Shown here: piece after piece, positions 35,823 to 43,542 of the stretch
Layout: each line of letters opens with the position of its first letter
Position numbering within the stretch: position 1 is the first letter of the stretch
The notes under the pieces: generated by a model
Told to the model about the DNA's origin: nothing
Seen by the model: the letters and a program-made list of their open reading frames with translations, nothing else
The model's database searches: none
Position numbers and translations under genes: made by a program
Assembly: GCA_025998955.1 (NCBI GenBank)
Contig: AP024676.1
Location: 868,001 to 932,000, forward strand
DNA from: Candidatus Roseilinea sp.
GTDB lineage: Bacteria; Chloroflexota; Anaerolineae; J036; Brachytrichaceae
DNA length: 64,000 bases
Reading direction: 5' to 3'

Positions 35823-36151
35823 CTACAACGCCAGATAGAGCGCGATGATGGCCAGTTCGATCGCCAGCGTGGCGACGAGGAGCTTCGGCGCATGCGGCGC
35901 GCCGACATGTTTGCGGTGGTATTCGCCGCTGAGGACTACAAACGCCAACCAGGCCAACGCAAGCCCTAGGTGAGCCACATGACCGCCATCTGCGCCGCCC
36001 GGATGTCGGTGCCCAGCAACGCGAAGAGGCCGAAGGCCATCTGCCGCAACGCGTAAAAGGCGACCAATCCCAACGCGACCGTCACCAGCCACGCCACGAA
36101 CGTCAGTCCATTGGAGAGCGCGCGTTGTCCGCGAGACTGACCCAGGTCCAC
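35823..36151 (-). pseudogene. Small three-helix membrane protein split by a frameshift
   Basis: GTG 36151 is preceded by AGGAG at a seven-base spacing. The first frame reads LTFVAWLVTVALGLVAFYAL, a second hydrophobic stretch (MAFGLFALLG) and AQMAVMW before a TAG at 35966-35968. The alternative frame continues HLGLALAWLAFVVLSGEY, then a polar EYHRKHVGAPHAP and a last helix ATLAIELAIIALYLAL to the stop at 35823. Joined, this is about 109 residues with three to four membrane helices. One base change near 35970-35985 would restore a single frame. No family was recognised. Confidence 0.55.
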
Positions 36152-36262
36152 CTTGTGACTCCTTTGGATCGCTGTGCGGTGTCGCGCTTGCGCAGCACGA
36201 CCGAGCGATCCGGTGACTTTCCGCTTACTTTACCATTGCGCCGGAGCGGCGGCGATGCACAA

Positions 36263-36667
36263 CTACTCGACATAGATCTCGACATGCTCGCCATCCTCGT
36301 CGTCCATCACGTCAATGATCTTGCCCTGTGCACCGGACTTGATCGCCTCCACGATCTGGTTGATCTCCAGGCTCTCGGCCTCGGGTGCGAACTTGGCCGC
36401 GATCTTGGCGCCGACACTGACCAGACCGATGGGCAGATTCACGCTCACTTTCTGTTTGCCGGTCACCATGTCGGTCACGCGGATGCGCAGCCATCGAGCT
36501 CCGCCGGCGTTGCGGATATTGGCATAGCCCGGCGTGCCGGCGCTCGATCCGGCTTTGTGGCCGGCCGATTCGCTCAACGCCGCCAGAAGCTTCGCGCCGT
36601 CTTCAGGGGAGACTTTGCCTTCCTCTACCATCTTCAAAATCTTCATGCGTTCTTCGGTCGTAGCCAT
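36263..36667 (-). CDS. SHOCT-like domain protein
   Basis: 134 residues. The N-terminal SHOCT-like helical hairpin RMKILKMVEEGKVSPEDGAK (about 8-27) continues with LLAALSE. A beta-rich segment (ARWLRIRVTDMVTGKQKVSV) and a C-terminal helix/strand pair follow, ending DGEHVEIYVE. The same helical unit ends the DUF4097 and DUF2089 proteins encoded just upstream, so these proteins probably interact through it or share a regulator. ATG 36667 has AAGGAG upstream. No signal peptide or membrane helix. Related N-terminal modules occur in LiaX/YvlB-type envelope-stress proteins of Firmicutes; the function here is unknown. Confidence 0.8.
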   Translation of the reverse strand: MATTEERMKILKMVEEGKVSPEDGAKLLAALSESAGHKAGSSAGTPGYANIRNAGGARWLRIRVTDMVTGKQKVSVNLPIGLVSVGAKIAAKFAPEAESLEINQIVEAIKSGAQGKIIDVMDDEDGEHVEIYVE

Positions 36668-36682
36668 GCTTGCTCACTCCTT

Positions 36683-36717
36683 CGGTCATTAATCATCAAT
36701 CATCAGTCATCGGTCAT
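36683..36717. repeat. Heptanucleotide-period array
   Basis: Five exact 7-base units CGGTCAT, TAATCAT, CAATCAT, CAGTCAT, CGGTCAT just upstream of the SHOCT-like gene start (reverse strand). No inverted arm is present here. This motif (NNNTCAT) is not seen in the other arrays of the window. Confidence 0.75.
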
Positions 36718-36806
36718 CGCCCAGGATCACCTTGGGCATATCTGCCTGGCCCATGGCCGGCGCGACCGACATCCGCTTCCAATTGCCGTTCATGCTCTCG
36801 CAGGCG

Positions 36807-37703
36807 TCAACTGATCTGTCCGCTCAACCACGGGTGTAGCAAGTTGTGCGCGTGTGGATCGCCACCGACAGCAATCGTGCCGCGGCGCAGCAAGCCCCGT
36901 TCATCCTGAAACTCGATCCGCGCAGCCAACAGCGGGCCGTAAGATGTTGCAACACGCACCGGCCGAGCCGAATGTATTTCTCGGATGTGGATCGCCCACG
37001 ACGGGCGCGAAGCACACGATTCCAGTCGAATCTCATTGCGCGCCTTTGTTACGGTCACGGGCGCTTGGCGAACCGTCATGTAGCCGAACGCCGCCCCTAG
37101 GCTGCCGAACCAGAGCGCGCCAACGCCTGCAGGCGCCGGGCTGACGGCAGGCCGGCCGACGGCGATAGCGTATTCGGCGCGCCCGATTAGCCAGGTCATG
37201 AGCGCGACGCCCAGCAACGCCGCTCCACTGATTGCGCCGGCGCGGGCCAGCGCGTTCTGCAACGGAACGTTCGGCGGCTCGCCCACCTCCAAGTAATAAG
37301 GCACTTGAGCGCCGCCCTCCTGAATCTTGCCAACCAATCGGACCGTGCCGTCTGACCCAGGGGAGGGAAGGTTCTTGTCCAGGATGAGCAGCGGATCGCT
37401 TGCGCCTTCGATCAACAGCGGGACGTATCGCGCGCCGCTCAGCCTTAGCCCGCCGACCTCGGCCTGCGTGTAAAACGCACGTTCCGGCAGCAACATGCCG
37501 GCAACGCTGACGTAGCGATTGAGGTGCGCGACCGGGCTGGAATTACCATCGAATGGGGCGACGGTTGTGTCCTCTCCGTCCTCTGCGCGGGCCAATGTAA
37601 TCAGGATAATGCACACCGCAAGCGCAGCGGCAAACCCAATCTTGGCAACGCGGCTGTGATGAGCACGATAGGCCAGTTCAGAGATCAGATTCAGGAGTTT
37701 CAT
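36807..37703 (-). CDS. Membrane protein of unknown function
   Basis: 298 residues. Helix 1 (about 21-39, IGFAAALAVCIILITLA) is followed by an external segment of about 110 residues (beta-rich; SVAGMLLPERAFYTQAEVGG). Two further helices (about 157-175 and 193-210) lead to a C-terminal domain of about 85 residues (VTVTKARNEIRLESCASRPS; GPLLAARIEFQDERG). The arrangement recalls GIDE-like or other SPFH-less membrane sensors but no family can be named. It lies 17 bases downstream of the DUF4097 gene on the same strand, so it probably belongs to the same transcript. Confidence 0.75.
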   Translation of the reverse strand: MKLLNLISELAYRAHHSRVAKIGFAAALAVCIILITLARAEDGEDTTVAPFDGNSSPVAHLNRYVSVAGMLLPERAFYTQAEVGGLRLSGARYVPLLIEGASDPLLILDKNLPSPGSDGTVRLVGKIQEGGAQVPYYLEVGEPPNVPLQNALARAGAISGAALLGVALMTWLIGRAEYAIAVGRPAVSPAPAGVGALWFGSLGAAFGYMTVRQAPVTVTKARNEIRLESCASRPSWAIHIREIHSARPVRVATSYGPLLAARIEFQDERGLLRRGTIAVGGDPHAHNLLHPWLSGQIS

Positions 37704-37720
37704 CTTGTTGACGCAGACGG

Positions 37721-38839
37721 TCAGCTCTCGAGCGCGGCCAACAATTGCTCTGCCTGCTCGACAGTGATCTTCTTCTCCTGCACCATGCGCAGGATCGCGA
37801 TGCGCTCCTCGTCGGACACGCTGGTCCTCGGCGGCGCTTGGAACGGCATGGTGGACGGGTCGGGCGGTGGTGCGGTCCAGCCGAAGCCCGCGCCGCGCCG
37901 GGCCGAGCGAGCCGAAGCGCGCGCGGCTTTGGCTGAAGCGCGCTCGGCTTCTTTGCGGGCACGCGCTTCTATGTGACGCAGACGATGTTGTAGCTTGGCT
38001 TCCATCTTGCGGATGGCCGCTTCAGCCTGTTGCTGTGCGCGTTCGACCTTCCAGGCCGGCATGCCAAAGCTGGCGAAGCGTTGGCCGAATTCGCGCGCCA
38101 TTTGCTCGATGTGGCGCTGCAACTCACTCATCTCGCGCTCGATCTCGCGCACAGCGTCGCCCCAGCCGGGAGCGCCAGTCGCCTCATCGCTCGCCTCGCG
38201 GTCGCTGCTGACCGACACCTCGCCGCCCGCGTTGGCCCGGATGACTGCTTCACCGGCGCCGAACGTGAGGCGGCGCATGCCCTGCGCATCGGTGACGTGC
38301 ACGATGACGTTCGCGCCGGCCGGCAACGCCAGCGCGATATCGCCGCCCGCGTTCACCGTGAAGGCGTCATCCACCGAGACAAGCCGCAGCGCAACGTCGC
38401 CACCGACGTTGACCGACTGGCCGGCCAAGGCCACGCCTTCGGCCTGCAAATCACCGCCAATTGCGCGGATGGCCACGGCGCCCACTACATCTTGCAACTC
38501 GCAGTCACCGCCCACGCTGTGTATGTCAGCACCGCCAACGTCTTCGACTTCGAGATCGCCTCCGACGTGGCCGATGTTGACCACTCGATCGAACCCTTTC
38601 ACTTCGAGGTCGCCGCTGACCGCGGCGATGTAGACCACTGCGTCGCGCGGCGCGCGCACCTCGGTGTCGTCTTCGACGGAGATCACCACGCGATTGCCAT
38701 CCGTCGCTATATTGGCACGCTCGTCGTCGCTCTCGACTTCGATCCCCAACTCACCGGGGCGAAGGCCTTCGACCTCCAAGTCCCCCTTGCACTCGATCAC
38801 CAGTTCTGGTGATCCGCTCGTTTCGATGGTTCGGTTCAT
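37721..38839 (-). CDS. DUF4097-like beta-helix, coiled coil and SHOCT-like C-terminus
   Basis: About 372 residues. Residues 1-205 are a repetitive beta-solenoid of the DUF4097/adhesin type, rich in GDLEV and VGGD turns (VNIGHVGGDLEVEDVGGADI). Residues about 225-315 are a charged coiled coil (VREIEREMSELQRHIEQMAR, then Ala/Arg-rich). The C-terminal SHOCT-like hairpin is DEERIAILRMVQEKKITVEQ followed by AEQLLAALES. No signal peptide or membrane helix is present. ATG 38839 has AGGAG eight bases upstream; an earlier GTG overlaps that site. The genes before and after carry the same C- or N-terminal hairpin, marking a functional unit. Confidence 0.85.
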   Translation of the reverse strand: MNRTIETSGSPELVIECKGDLEVEGLRPGELGIEVESDDERANIATDGNRVVISVEDDTEVRAPRDAVVYIAAVSGDLEVKGFDRVVNIGHVGGDLEVEDVGGADIHSVGGDCELQDVVGAVAIRAIGGDLQAEGVALAGQSVNVGGDVALRLVSVDDAFTVNAGGDIALALPAGANVIVHVTDAQGMRRLTFGAGEAVIRANAGGEVSVSSDREASDEATGAPGWGDAVREIEREMSELQRHIEQMAREFGQRFASFGMPAWKVERAQQQAEAAIRKMEAKLQHRLRHIEARARKEAERASAKAARASARSARRGAGFGWTAPPPDPSTMPFQAPPRTSVSDEERIAILRMVQEKKITVEQAEQLLAALES

Positions 38840-38844
38840 GACTG

Positions 38845-39237
38845 TCACTCCTCTCGGCGGCTCAACAACTTCATGGCTTGTTCGGGGGTGATGCGCCCTT
38901 GGTCCAGGTCCTCCAAGATGCGCTTGCGTTCGGCAGGGGAAGGGCCGGGCGTGGCCGCTCCGTCGTCCTTGCCGGGCTCGTAACCCAGGGCGCGGATCAC
39001 CTCGTGCAGCCGGGCGCGAATGGTGGGATACGATAAGTTCAGTTCGCTCTCCATCCGGCTGATCTTGCCTTCGCAGCGAACAAAGGTCTCGACGAAACGA
39101 AGTTGCTCATCGCTAAGGCGGGCAAGTCTGCTCACCGCGAATCGGCCCTCGATCGTTACGTCACACTGGTTGCACTGGAAGCGCGTGACGACGACATCAC
39201 CGCCACAGATTGGGCATTGGTTGGGAAGACTTTTCAT
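38845..39237 (-). CDS. DUF2089 zinc ribbon/HTH regulator
   Basis: About 130 residues. The zinc ribbon CPICGGDV ... CNQCDVTIEG (residues about 8-30), a DUF2089 helical HTH-like region (LSDEQLRFVETFVRCEGKIS, LNLSYPTIRARLHEVIRALG) and a C-terminal hairpin RKRILEDLDQGRITPEQAMK. DUF2089 proteins look like transcription regulators and often head operons of DUF4097/SHOCT-like genes. It is the first gene of the cluster; its promoter lies in the AT-rich stretch to about 39300. ATG 39237 is used (an upstream TTG is possible). Confidence 0.88.
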   Translation of the reverse strand: MKSLPNQCPICGGDVVVTRFQCNQCDVTIEGRFAVSRLARLSDEQLRFVETFVRCEGKISRMESELNLSYPTIRARLHEVIRALGYEPGKDDGAATPGPSPAERKRILEDLDQGRITPEQAMKLLSRREE

Positions 39238-39330
39238 CAATCACCATTTTAAATTTAAAGCTTATTCTACATTTTGATTTTTAAAAGTCAATACCTACTT
39301 ATAAAAAATCAATATAGAGATCAGAAATTT

Positions 39331-39357
39331 AAAGAGTCGGATATACGCCGACTCTTT
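39331..39357 (-). terminator. Terminator of the zinc-ribbon gene
   Basis: AAAGAGTCGG (39331-39340) and CCGACTCTTT (39348-39357) form a ten-base perfect stem with a seven-base loop. It lies just after the stop (39367) of the reverse-strand zinc-ribbon gene, in an AT-rich stretch (39241-39330) that also holds the likely promoter of the DUF2089 operon. Confidence 0.7.
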
Positions 39358-39366
39358 AAGTTATGC

Positions 39367-39666
39367 TCAGTCAAAATCGAACAACTCCTCTAAAAACGAC
39401 CTGCGTCGCTTCCGGCTGCGGCGATAGTCGTCGTCCCGCTCGCGATCGCGGTCGAAAGGCTCATATGCAGACCTCGCCGGGCGATCGAAGTCGCGCTGCA
39501 CACCGGCGTCTCGCTCATCCCAGGTCAGCGCGGCGCGGCTGCGCTCGATGAGCTTGTCCAGTTCGCCCCGATCTAACCATACGCCGCGGCAATTCGGACA
39601 GTAATCAATCTCGACGCCCTGGCGCTCGGCCAGCCGCATTTCGACATCGCAAATTGGGCATTTCAT
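39367..39666 (-). CDS. TFIIB-type zinc ribbon protein
   Basis: 99 residues. The N-terminal zf-TFIIB ribbon is CPICDVEMRLAERQGVEIDY followed by CPNCRGVWLDRGELDKLIER. A highly charged, disordered tail of Arg/Asp repeats (RDRERDDDYRRSRKRRR) ends FLEELFDFD. ATG 39666 is chosen, with AGGAGGAAG at six to ten bases upstream; the longer frame adds no recognisable sequence. Function is unknown; such ribbons are common small regulators or assembly factors in Chloroflexota. Confidence 0.85.
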   Translation of the reverse strand: MKCPICDVEMRLAERQGVEIDYCPNCRGVWLDRGELDKLIERSRAALTWDERDAGVQRDFDRPARSAYEPFDRDRERDDDYRRSRKRRRSFLEELFDFD

Positions 39667-39757
39667 GCTGCTTCCTCCTGTGACAGCGAAGCATTCACAC
39701 AAGCGTTAGAAGGGCATCGAAAAGCCGGTGAGCATTCGCTTATAAACTCGTGTGTGC

Positions 39758-40309
39758 ATGCCCAGCTATTGCGAATACGTGCGCTCGCCCAAAGCGCACC
39801 CAATCCACAAGTGGTATCACGACCACGAGCACGGCTTTCCGGCGCGCGACGACAACGCCTTGTTCGAGCGGCTGATGCTGGAGATCAACCAGGCCGGCTT
39901 GTCGTGGGACACGGTGCTGCGCAAGCTTGAGCACTTCCGGCGCGCCTACGATCGCTTTGATGTGGACGCCGTCGCAGCCTATGGCGACGCTGACCGCGCT
40001 CGGCTGCTTGGCGATCCCGGCATCATCCGCAACCGGCTGAAGGTCAACGCGGCTATTGAAAACGCGCGGCGCATCGTGGCGCTGCGCGCGGACTATGGCT
40101 CGTTTGCCGGATGGTTGGAGGCACACCACCCCCTGAGCAAGGACGCTTGGGTGAAGCTGTTCAAACAGACTTTCGTCTTCACCGGCGAAGAGATCGTGAA
40201 CGAATTCTTGATGAGTACCGGCTACCTGCCCGGCGCGCATGACGAACACTGCCCGATCTTTGAGCGCGTCGCCGCCCTGCGGCCGGCGTGGATGCGCATG
40301 AAGCGCTGA
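39758..40309 (+). CDS. tag: DNA-3-methyladenine glycosylase I
   Basis: 183 residues, base-excision repair glycosylase of the Tag family. The N-terminus CEYVRSPKAHPIHKWYHDHE carries the Cys and His zinc ligands, and AHDEHCP near the C-terminus the other His/Cys pair. FERLMLEINQAGLSWDTVL holds the catalytic acidic region, and RRIVALR-QADYGSF-like sequences follow. It removes 3-methyladenine from alkylated DNA. ATG 39758 is preferred over an upstream GTG at 39752. It stands alone, convergent with the DUF4397 gene. Confidence 0.94.
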   Translation: MPSYCEYVRSPKAHPIHKWYHDHEHGFPARDDNALFERLMLEINQAGLSWDTVLRKLEHFRRAYDRFDVDAVAAYGDADRARLLGDPGIIRNRLKVNAAIENARRIVALRADYGSFAGWLEAHHPLSKDAWVKLFKQTFVFTGEEIVNEFLMSTGYLPGAHDEHCPIFERVAALRPAWMRMKR

Positions 40310-40310
40310 C

Positions 40311-41018
40311 TTAGCGATCGGTCTCGACGAAGGTGACCAACGGCGCCGTCGTGCCCCGCGCTGCCGCGTCGATCGCTGCGGCCGCACTTGGCGCCAGCAC
40401 GTAGATCGTTTTACGCTCACGGGAGCGGAAGGTGAGTGTGCCGAGCGGCACCAGCACGGTCGGCGTGCCGGCCTGGCGCAGCTCGAGCGCATAAGTCCCG
40501 GCCGGCTGCGTCGTGGTCTGCGCCGTGGGGAAGACGACGTTGAACAGCCATACTGCGCCGCCCGTCACCGCCAAATCTACGCCGCCGACGTCAACGGCCA
40601 AATGCGCCACGCGCAGGCTGAACTGGCCGGCCGGCGGCACCGTCGGATTCTCCAACGCGACGACCTGCAACTGCTGCAGCCGGTTGGCGATGGCGATCAC
40701 GTAGCTGCGGTCGAACGCCATCGTGATGTTCGAGCTCACCAGCGGCGCAGCCGTGTTCGGGTCCGCACCGGTGGGGAAGGCGCGCGCCAATACGATGGTC
40801 GCGGCGATGCACCAGCGCCTCGCGCTGAACTGGGTGTAGGCGATGTTCCTGGCTACTGGCGTGCGGTTGACGTACACGTCCAGGTTCGGCGCATCCGGCG
40901 AGGCGTGCAGAATGCGAAAGCAAGCTGCCCGCGTGACGGCGCTCGTCGCGCCGGCGCTTGAAAGCAGCATTGCGCCGGCCAGGACGGCCGATGCCAAGAT
41001 GCGCAGCATGGAATTCAT
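40311..41018 (-). CDS. Secreted DUF4397 domain protein
   Basis: 235 residues. Signal peptide (MLRILASAVLAGAMLLSSAGA) and two DUF4397 repeats: CFRILHASPDAPNLDVYVNR then, in the second half, LRVAHLAVDVGGVDLAVTGG. Both end in the TYALELRQAGT-like strand. It is a relative of the two DUF4397 domains nested in the S8 protease at 2098-5883. The N-terminal domain keeps the HASPDAP signature; in the second it is degenerate. DUF4397 is a beta-sandwich of unknown role in extracellular proteins. ATG 41018 has GAGG six bases upstream. Confidence 0.88.
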   Translation of the reverse strand: MNSMLRILASAVLAGAMLLSSAGATSAVTRAACFRILHASPDAPNLDVYVNRTPVARNIAYTQFSARRWCIAATIVLARAFPTGADPNTAAPLVSSNITMAFDRSYVIAIANRLQQLQVVALENPTVPPAGQFSLRVAHLAVDVGGVDLAVTGGAVWLFNVVFPTAQTTTQPAGTYALELRQAGTPTVLVPLGTLTFRSRERKTIYVLAPSAAAAIDAAARGTTAPLVTFVETDR

Positions 41019-41055
41019 CGTCAACCTCCGATATCGGTCAGTATAATCCCGCGTT

Positions 41056-42018
41056 ATGCGCGTGCACAAATGCGACCATCGCGGCGAGCGCAGAGTCAGC
41101 TATGACGGCGACGTGCTTGCGCGCAATGGTGAACGCATCATCTTGCGCGCTATCTGGACATTGCCGACCCGAATATTGCCCTACGTGACGCTCGAGCAGG
41201 GAGACATTTTCATCGAGACCTTCTACACCAACCGTTGGTACAACCTGTTCGAGATTCGCCATTGCAATGGCGACCTGAAGGGCTGGTATGCCGACGTTGC
41301 CCGGCCGGCGCGCATCACAAATGACGACATCGAGTGGGATGACCTTGCCTTGGACATTTGGATGAACCCTGATGGCACGATGCTGATTCTGGACGAAGAC
41401 GAATTCGAAGCACTCGCGCGCGAGCTGCCGCCAAACGAAGCGGCCAGCGCGCGCGGCTCAGTCGCGCTCATGCGAGACGAGCTGCAAATCCACTGGCGGC
41501 GCTTCGCAAACGATGCGATCGCACATGCCCTCACGCGCCGTGGTTGGACGCTCGGCACAGCCGAATCCTGTACCGGCGGCCTGATCGGCGACTTCATCAC
41601 CGACCGGCCCGGCAGCTCGACCTACTTCATGGGCGGCGTCATTGCCTACAGCAATGCGATCAAGCAGCGTGCACTGGGTGTGCGCGAGGCAACACTCCGA
41701 CAGCACGGTGCGGTAAGCGAGCAATGTGCGTTGGAGATGGCTCGCGGCGTGCGGCATGCACTTGGCGTGGACGTCGGCGTGAGCGCGACGGGTATCGCCG
41801 GGCCGGATGGCGGCAGCGCCGACAAGCCGGTCGGGTTGACCTATGTCGGCATCAGCTCGCCATTGGGCGAGCAAGTCGAGCACAATGTCTGGTCGCACGA
41901 CCGCGCCGGCAACAAGCAAGCAACCGCCGATGCCGCCTTGCGGCTGCTCATGCACCACTTGGCTGCTCACCTCGACGCCCATCCGAGCGCTCACTCAGAA
42001 TCTCACAGCTCCGATTGA
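41056..42018 (+). CDS. DUF402-CinA (PncC) fusion protein
   Basis: 320 residues with two domains. Residues about 1-130 are DUF402 (EQGDIFIETFYTNRWYNLFE, ending MLILDEDEFEALAREL), a family that includes nucleotide phosphatases related to FAU-1. Residues about 150-310 are a CinA C-terminal nicotinamide-nucleotide amidase: TAESCTGGLIGDFITD (catalytic Ser), MGGVIAYSNAIKQRALGV and GVSATGIAGPDGGS. PncC converts NMN to NaMN in pyridine nucleotide salvage. The two are normally separate proteins. It is followed one base after its stop by the cysteine synthase. Confidence 0.9.
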   Translation: MRVHKCDHRGERRVSYDGDVLARNGERIILRAIWTLPTRILPYVTLEQGDIFIETFYTNRWYNLFEIRHCNGDLKGWYADVARPARITNDDIEWDDLALDIWMNPDGTMLILDEDEFEALARELPPNEAASARGSVALMRDELQIHWRRFANDAIAHALTRRGWTLGTAESCTGGLIGDFITDRPGSSTYFMGGVIAYSNAIKQRALGVREATLRQHGAVSEQCALEMARGVRHALGVDVGVSATGIAGPDGGSADKPVGLTYVGISSPLGEQVEHNVWSHDRAGNKQATADAALRLLMHHLAAHLDAHPSAHSESHSSD

Positions 42019-42019
42019 C

Positions 42020-42925
42020 ATGGGTGCTTCACTCGGATCCGCGCTGGCCGACCTGGTCGGCAACACGCCGTTGATCCCGCTCAGGCGAATTGCTGCGCAC
42101 GTCGCGCCGGTCGAAATCTACGCCAAGGCCGAGTGGTTCAACCCCAGCGGTTCGGTCAAGGATCGCGCCGCGTTGAACATCATTCGCACGGCGGTTCGAG
42201 CCGGGCATCTGACGAAGGAGAAAACGCTGCTGGATGCCACCAGCGGCAATATGGGCATCGCCTACGCTATGCTCGGCGCTGCGCTAGGGTATCGCGTGCG
42301 CCTGGTCATCCCGGCCAGCGTTACCCCTGAACGCAAGGTCATCCTGAACGCCTACGGCGCAGACATGATCTTCACCGACCCGATGGCCGGTAGCGACGGC
42401 GCGATCGAGAAAGCCCGCCAACTCTATGCCCAATCGCCGGATGCGTTCTTCTACGCCAACCAGTACGACAACGACGCGAATTGGCGGGCGCATTACCACG
42501 GCACGGCTGAAGAAATTTGGCGGCAGACCGAGGGGCGCATTACGCACTTCGTTGCCGCGCTGGGCACCGGCGGAACGTTCGTCGGCACCGGCCGGCGCTT
42601 GCGCGAGCTGAACCCAAACATATGTCTGATCTCGCTGCAGCCGGATTCGCCGCTAAACGCGATCGAGGGCTGGAAGCACATGCCGACGGCGATTCAGCCG
42701 AAGATCTACGACCCAGCGCTGGCCGACGAGAACATCGAGATCACGACCGAGGAAGCGCAATACGTGGCGCGTCAGCTGGCCCGCGAAGAGGGGCTCTTCG
42801 TCAGCCCATCCGCCGGCGGCGCGGTGGCCGGCGCGCTCAGCGTCGCCGAAAACTTGAAGGAAGGTGTGATCGTCACCATCCTGGCCGACGCCGGTTACAA
42901 GTACACGAGCGAACGTTTCTGGTAG
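42020..42925 (+). CDS. Cysteine synthase (CysM/CysK family)
   Basis: 301 residues, fold type II PLP enzyme. The PLP Lys is K47 in NPSGSVKDRAAL; TSGNMGIAYAMLGAALGYRV and GTGGTFVGTGRRLRE bind substrate and phosphate. It condenses an activated serine with sulfide or a thiocarboxylate. It starts at ATG 42020, one base after the DUF402-CinA stop, and is followed after 11 bases by the JAMM protease gene, the arrangement seen in the CysM-Mec+ cysteine pathway where a CysO-type carrier is needed. No carrier gene lies here. Whether it uses O-acetylserine or O-phosphoserine is not decided. Confidence 0.92.
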   Translation: MGASLGSALADLVGNTPLIPLRRIAAHVAPVEIYAKAEWFNPSGSVKDRAALNIIRTAVRAGHLTKEKTLLDATSGNMGIAYAMLGAALGYRVRLVIPASVTPERKVILNAYGADMIFTDPMAGSDGAIEKARQLYAQSPDAFFYANQYDNDANWRAHYHGTAEEIWRQTEGRITHFVAALGTGGTFVGTGRRLRELNPNICLISLQPDSPLNAIEGWKHMPTAIQPKIYDPALADENIEITTEEAQYVARQLAREEGLFVSPSAGGAVAGALSVAENLKEGVIVTILADAGYKYTSERFW

Positions 42926-42936
42926 ACCGCGACATC

Positions 42937-43392
42937 ATGCTGACGATCCCCAAAACGCTCTTCGACAAAATGACTCGCCACCTGGAGGCCGGCTATCCGT
43001 ACGAAGCCTGCGGCATTCTCATCGGCGAAGTGGACGACCCGATCCGTCCGCATGATCGGCGTGTGCACGACGTGATCCTGGTCGCCAACGCTTGGGACGA
43101 AGTGAACGAGCGTGAGAGCCAGCACAACCGCTACCTGATCTCACCGGACGAATACGTGAAAGCCGACCGCGAGGCGAGCAAGCGCGGCCTGGATATCGTC
43201 GGTGTCTTCCATTCTCACCCTGATCATCCTTCGCAACCGTCGGAGATGGATCGCAGCCAGGCCTGGCCGGGCATCTCTTACGTGATCGTCTCGGTGTGCG
43301 ACGGCAAAGTGACGACGGTGCAATCGTGGCTGCTGCGCAGCGAGCGCGATGCGTTCGAGGAAGAACCATTAGTCATCGGCCTAGCTACCTAA
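42937..43392 (+). CDS. JAMM/MPN+ metalloprotease (Mec-like)
   Basis: 151 residues. The zinc site residues are all present: Glu23 in YEACGILIGEV, then HxHPxxxxxPSxxD with His92, His94, Ser102 and Asp105 (FHSHPDHPSQPSEMD). This is the bacterial Mec-type JAMM family, which in Mycobacterium cleaves cysteine from the CysO carrier. Placement after a cysteine synthase supports that role. The ATG is at 42937; no signal peptide. The expected ThiS/MoaD-like carrier is absent from the operon and from this window. Confidence 0.92.
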   Translation: MLTIPKTLFDKMTRHLEAGYPYEACGILIGEVDDPIRPHDRRVHDVILVANAWDEVNERESQHNRYLISPDEYVKADREASKRGLDIVGVFHSHPDHPSQPSEMDRSQAWPGISYVIVSVCDGKVTTVQSWLLRSERDAFEEEPLVIGLAT

Positions 43393-43542
43393 CATATTTG
43401 GGGGCGACGAGAGGGAATGCAATCAAATTGGTCAAACGACGCTTTGCGGTGAGCATGGCGTTAGGCAACCCGCGGCCTTGGGTCGGGCGCTGAACCGGCG
43501 GGTGTCACTCACCCGGTGGGTCGCTCTGGGAATTTCGCGAAG

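Noticed and set aside
36807-37703. Calling the membrane protein a GIDE-type ubiquitin-ligase relative
   Set aside because: The helix layout is similar but no RING or conserved sequence is seen; left as unknown.
43437-43542. Possible riboswitch in the GC-rich leader before the HAD gene
   Set aside because: Hairpins are present, but no known aptamer core (TPP, SAM, cobalamin, glycine, c-di-GMP) could be recognised.
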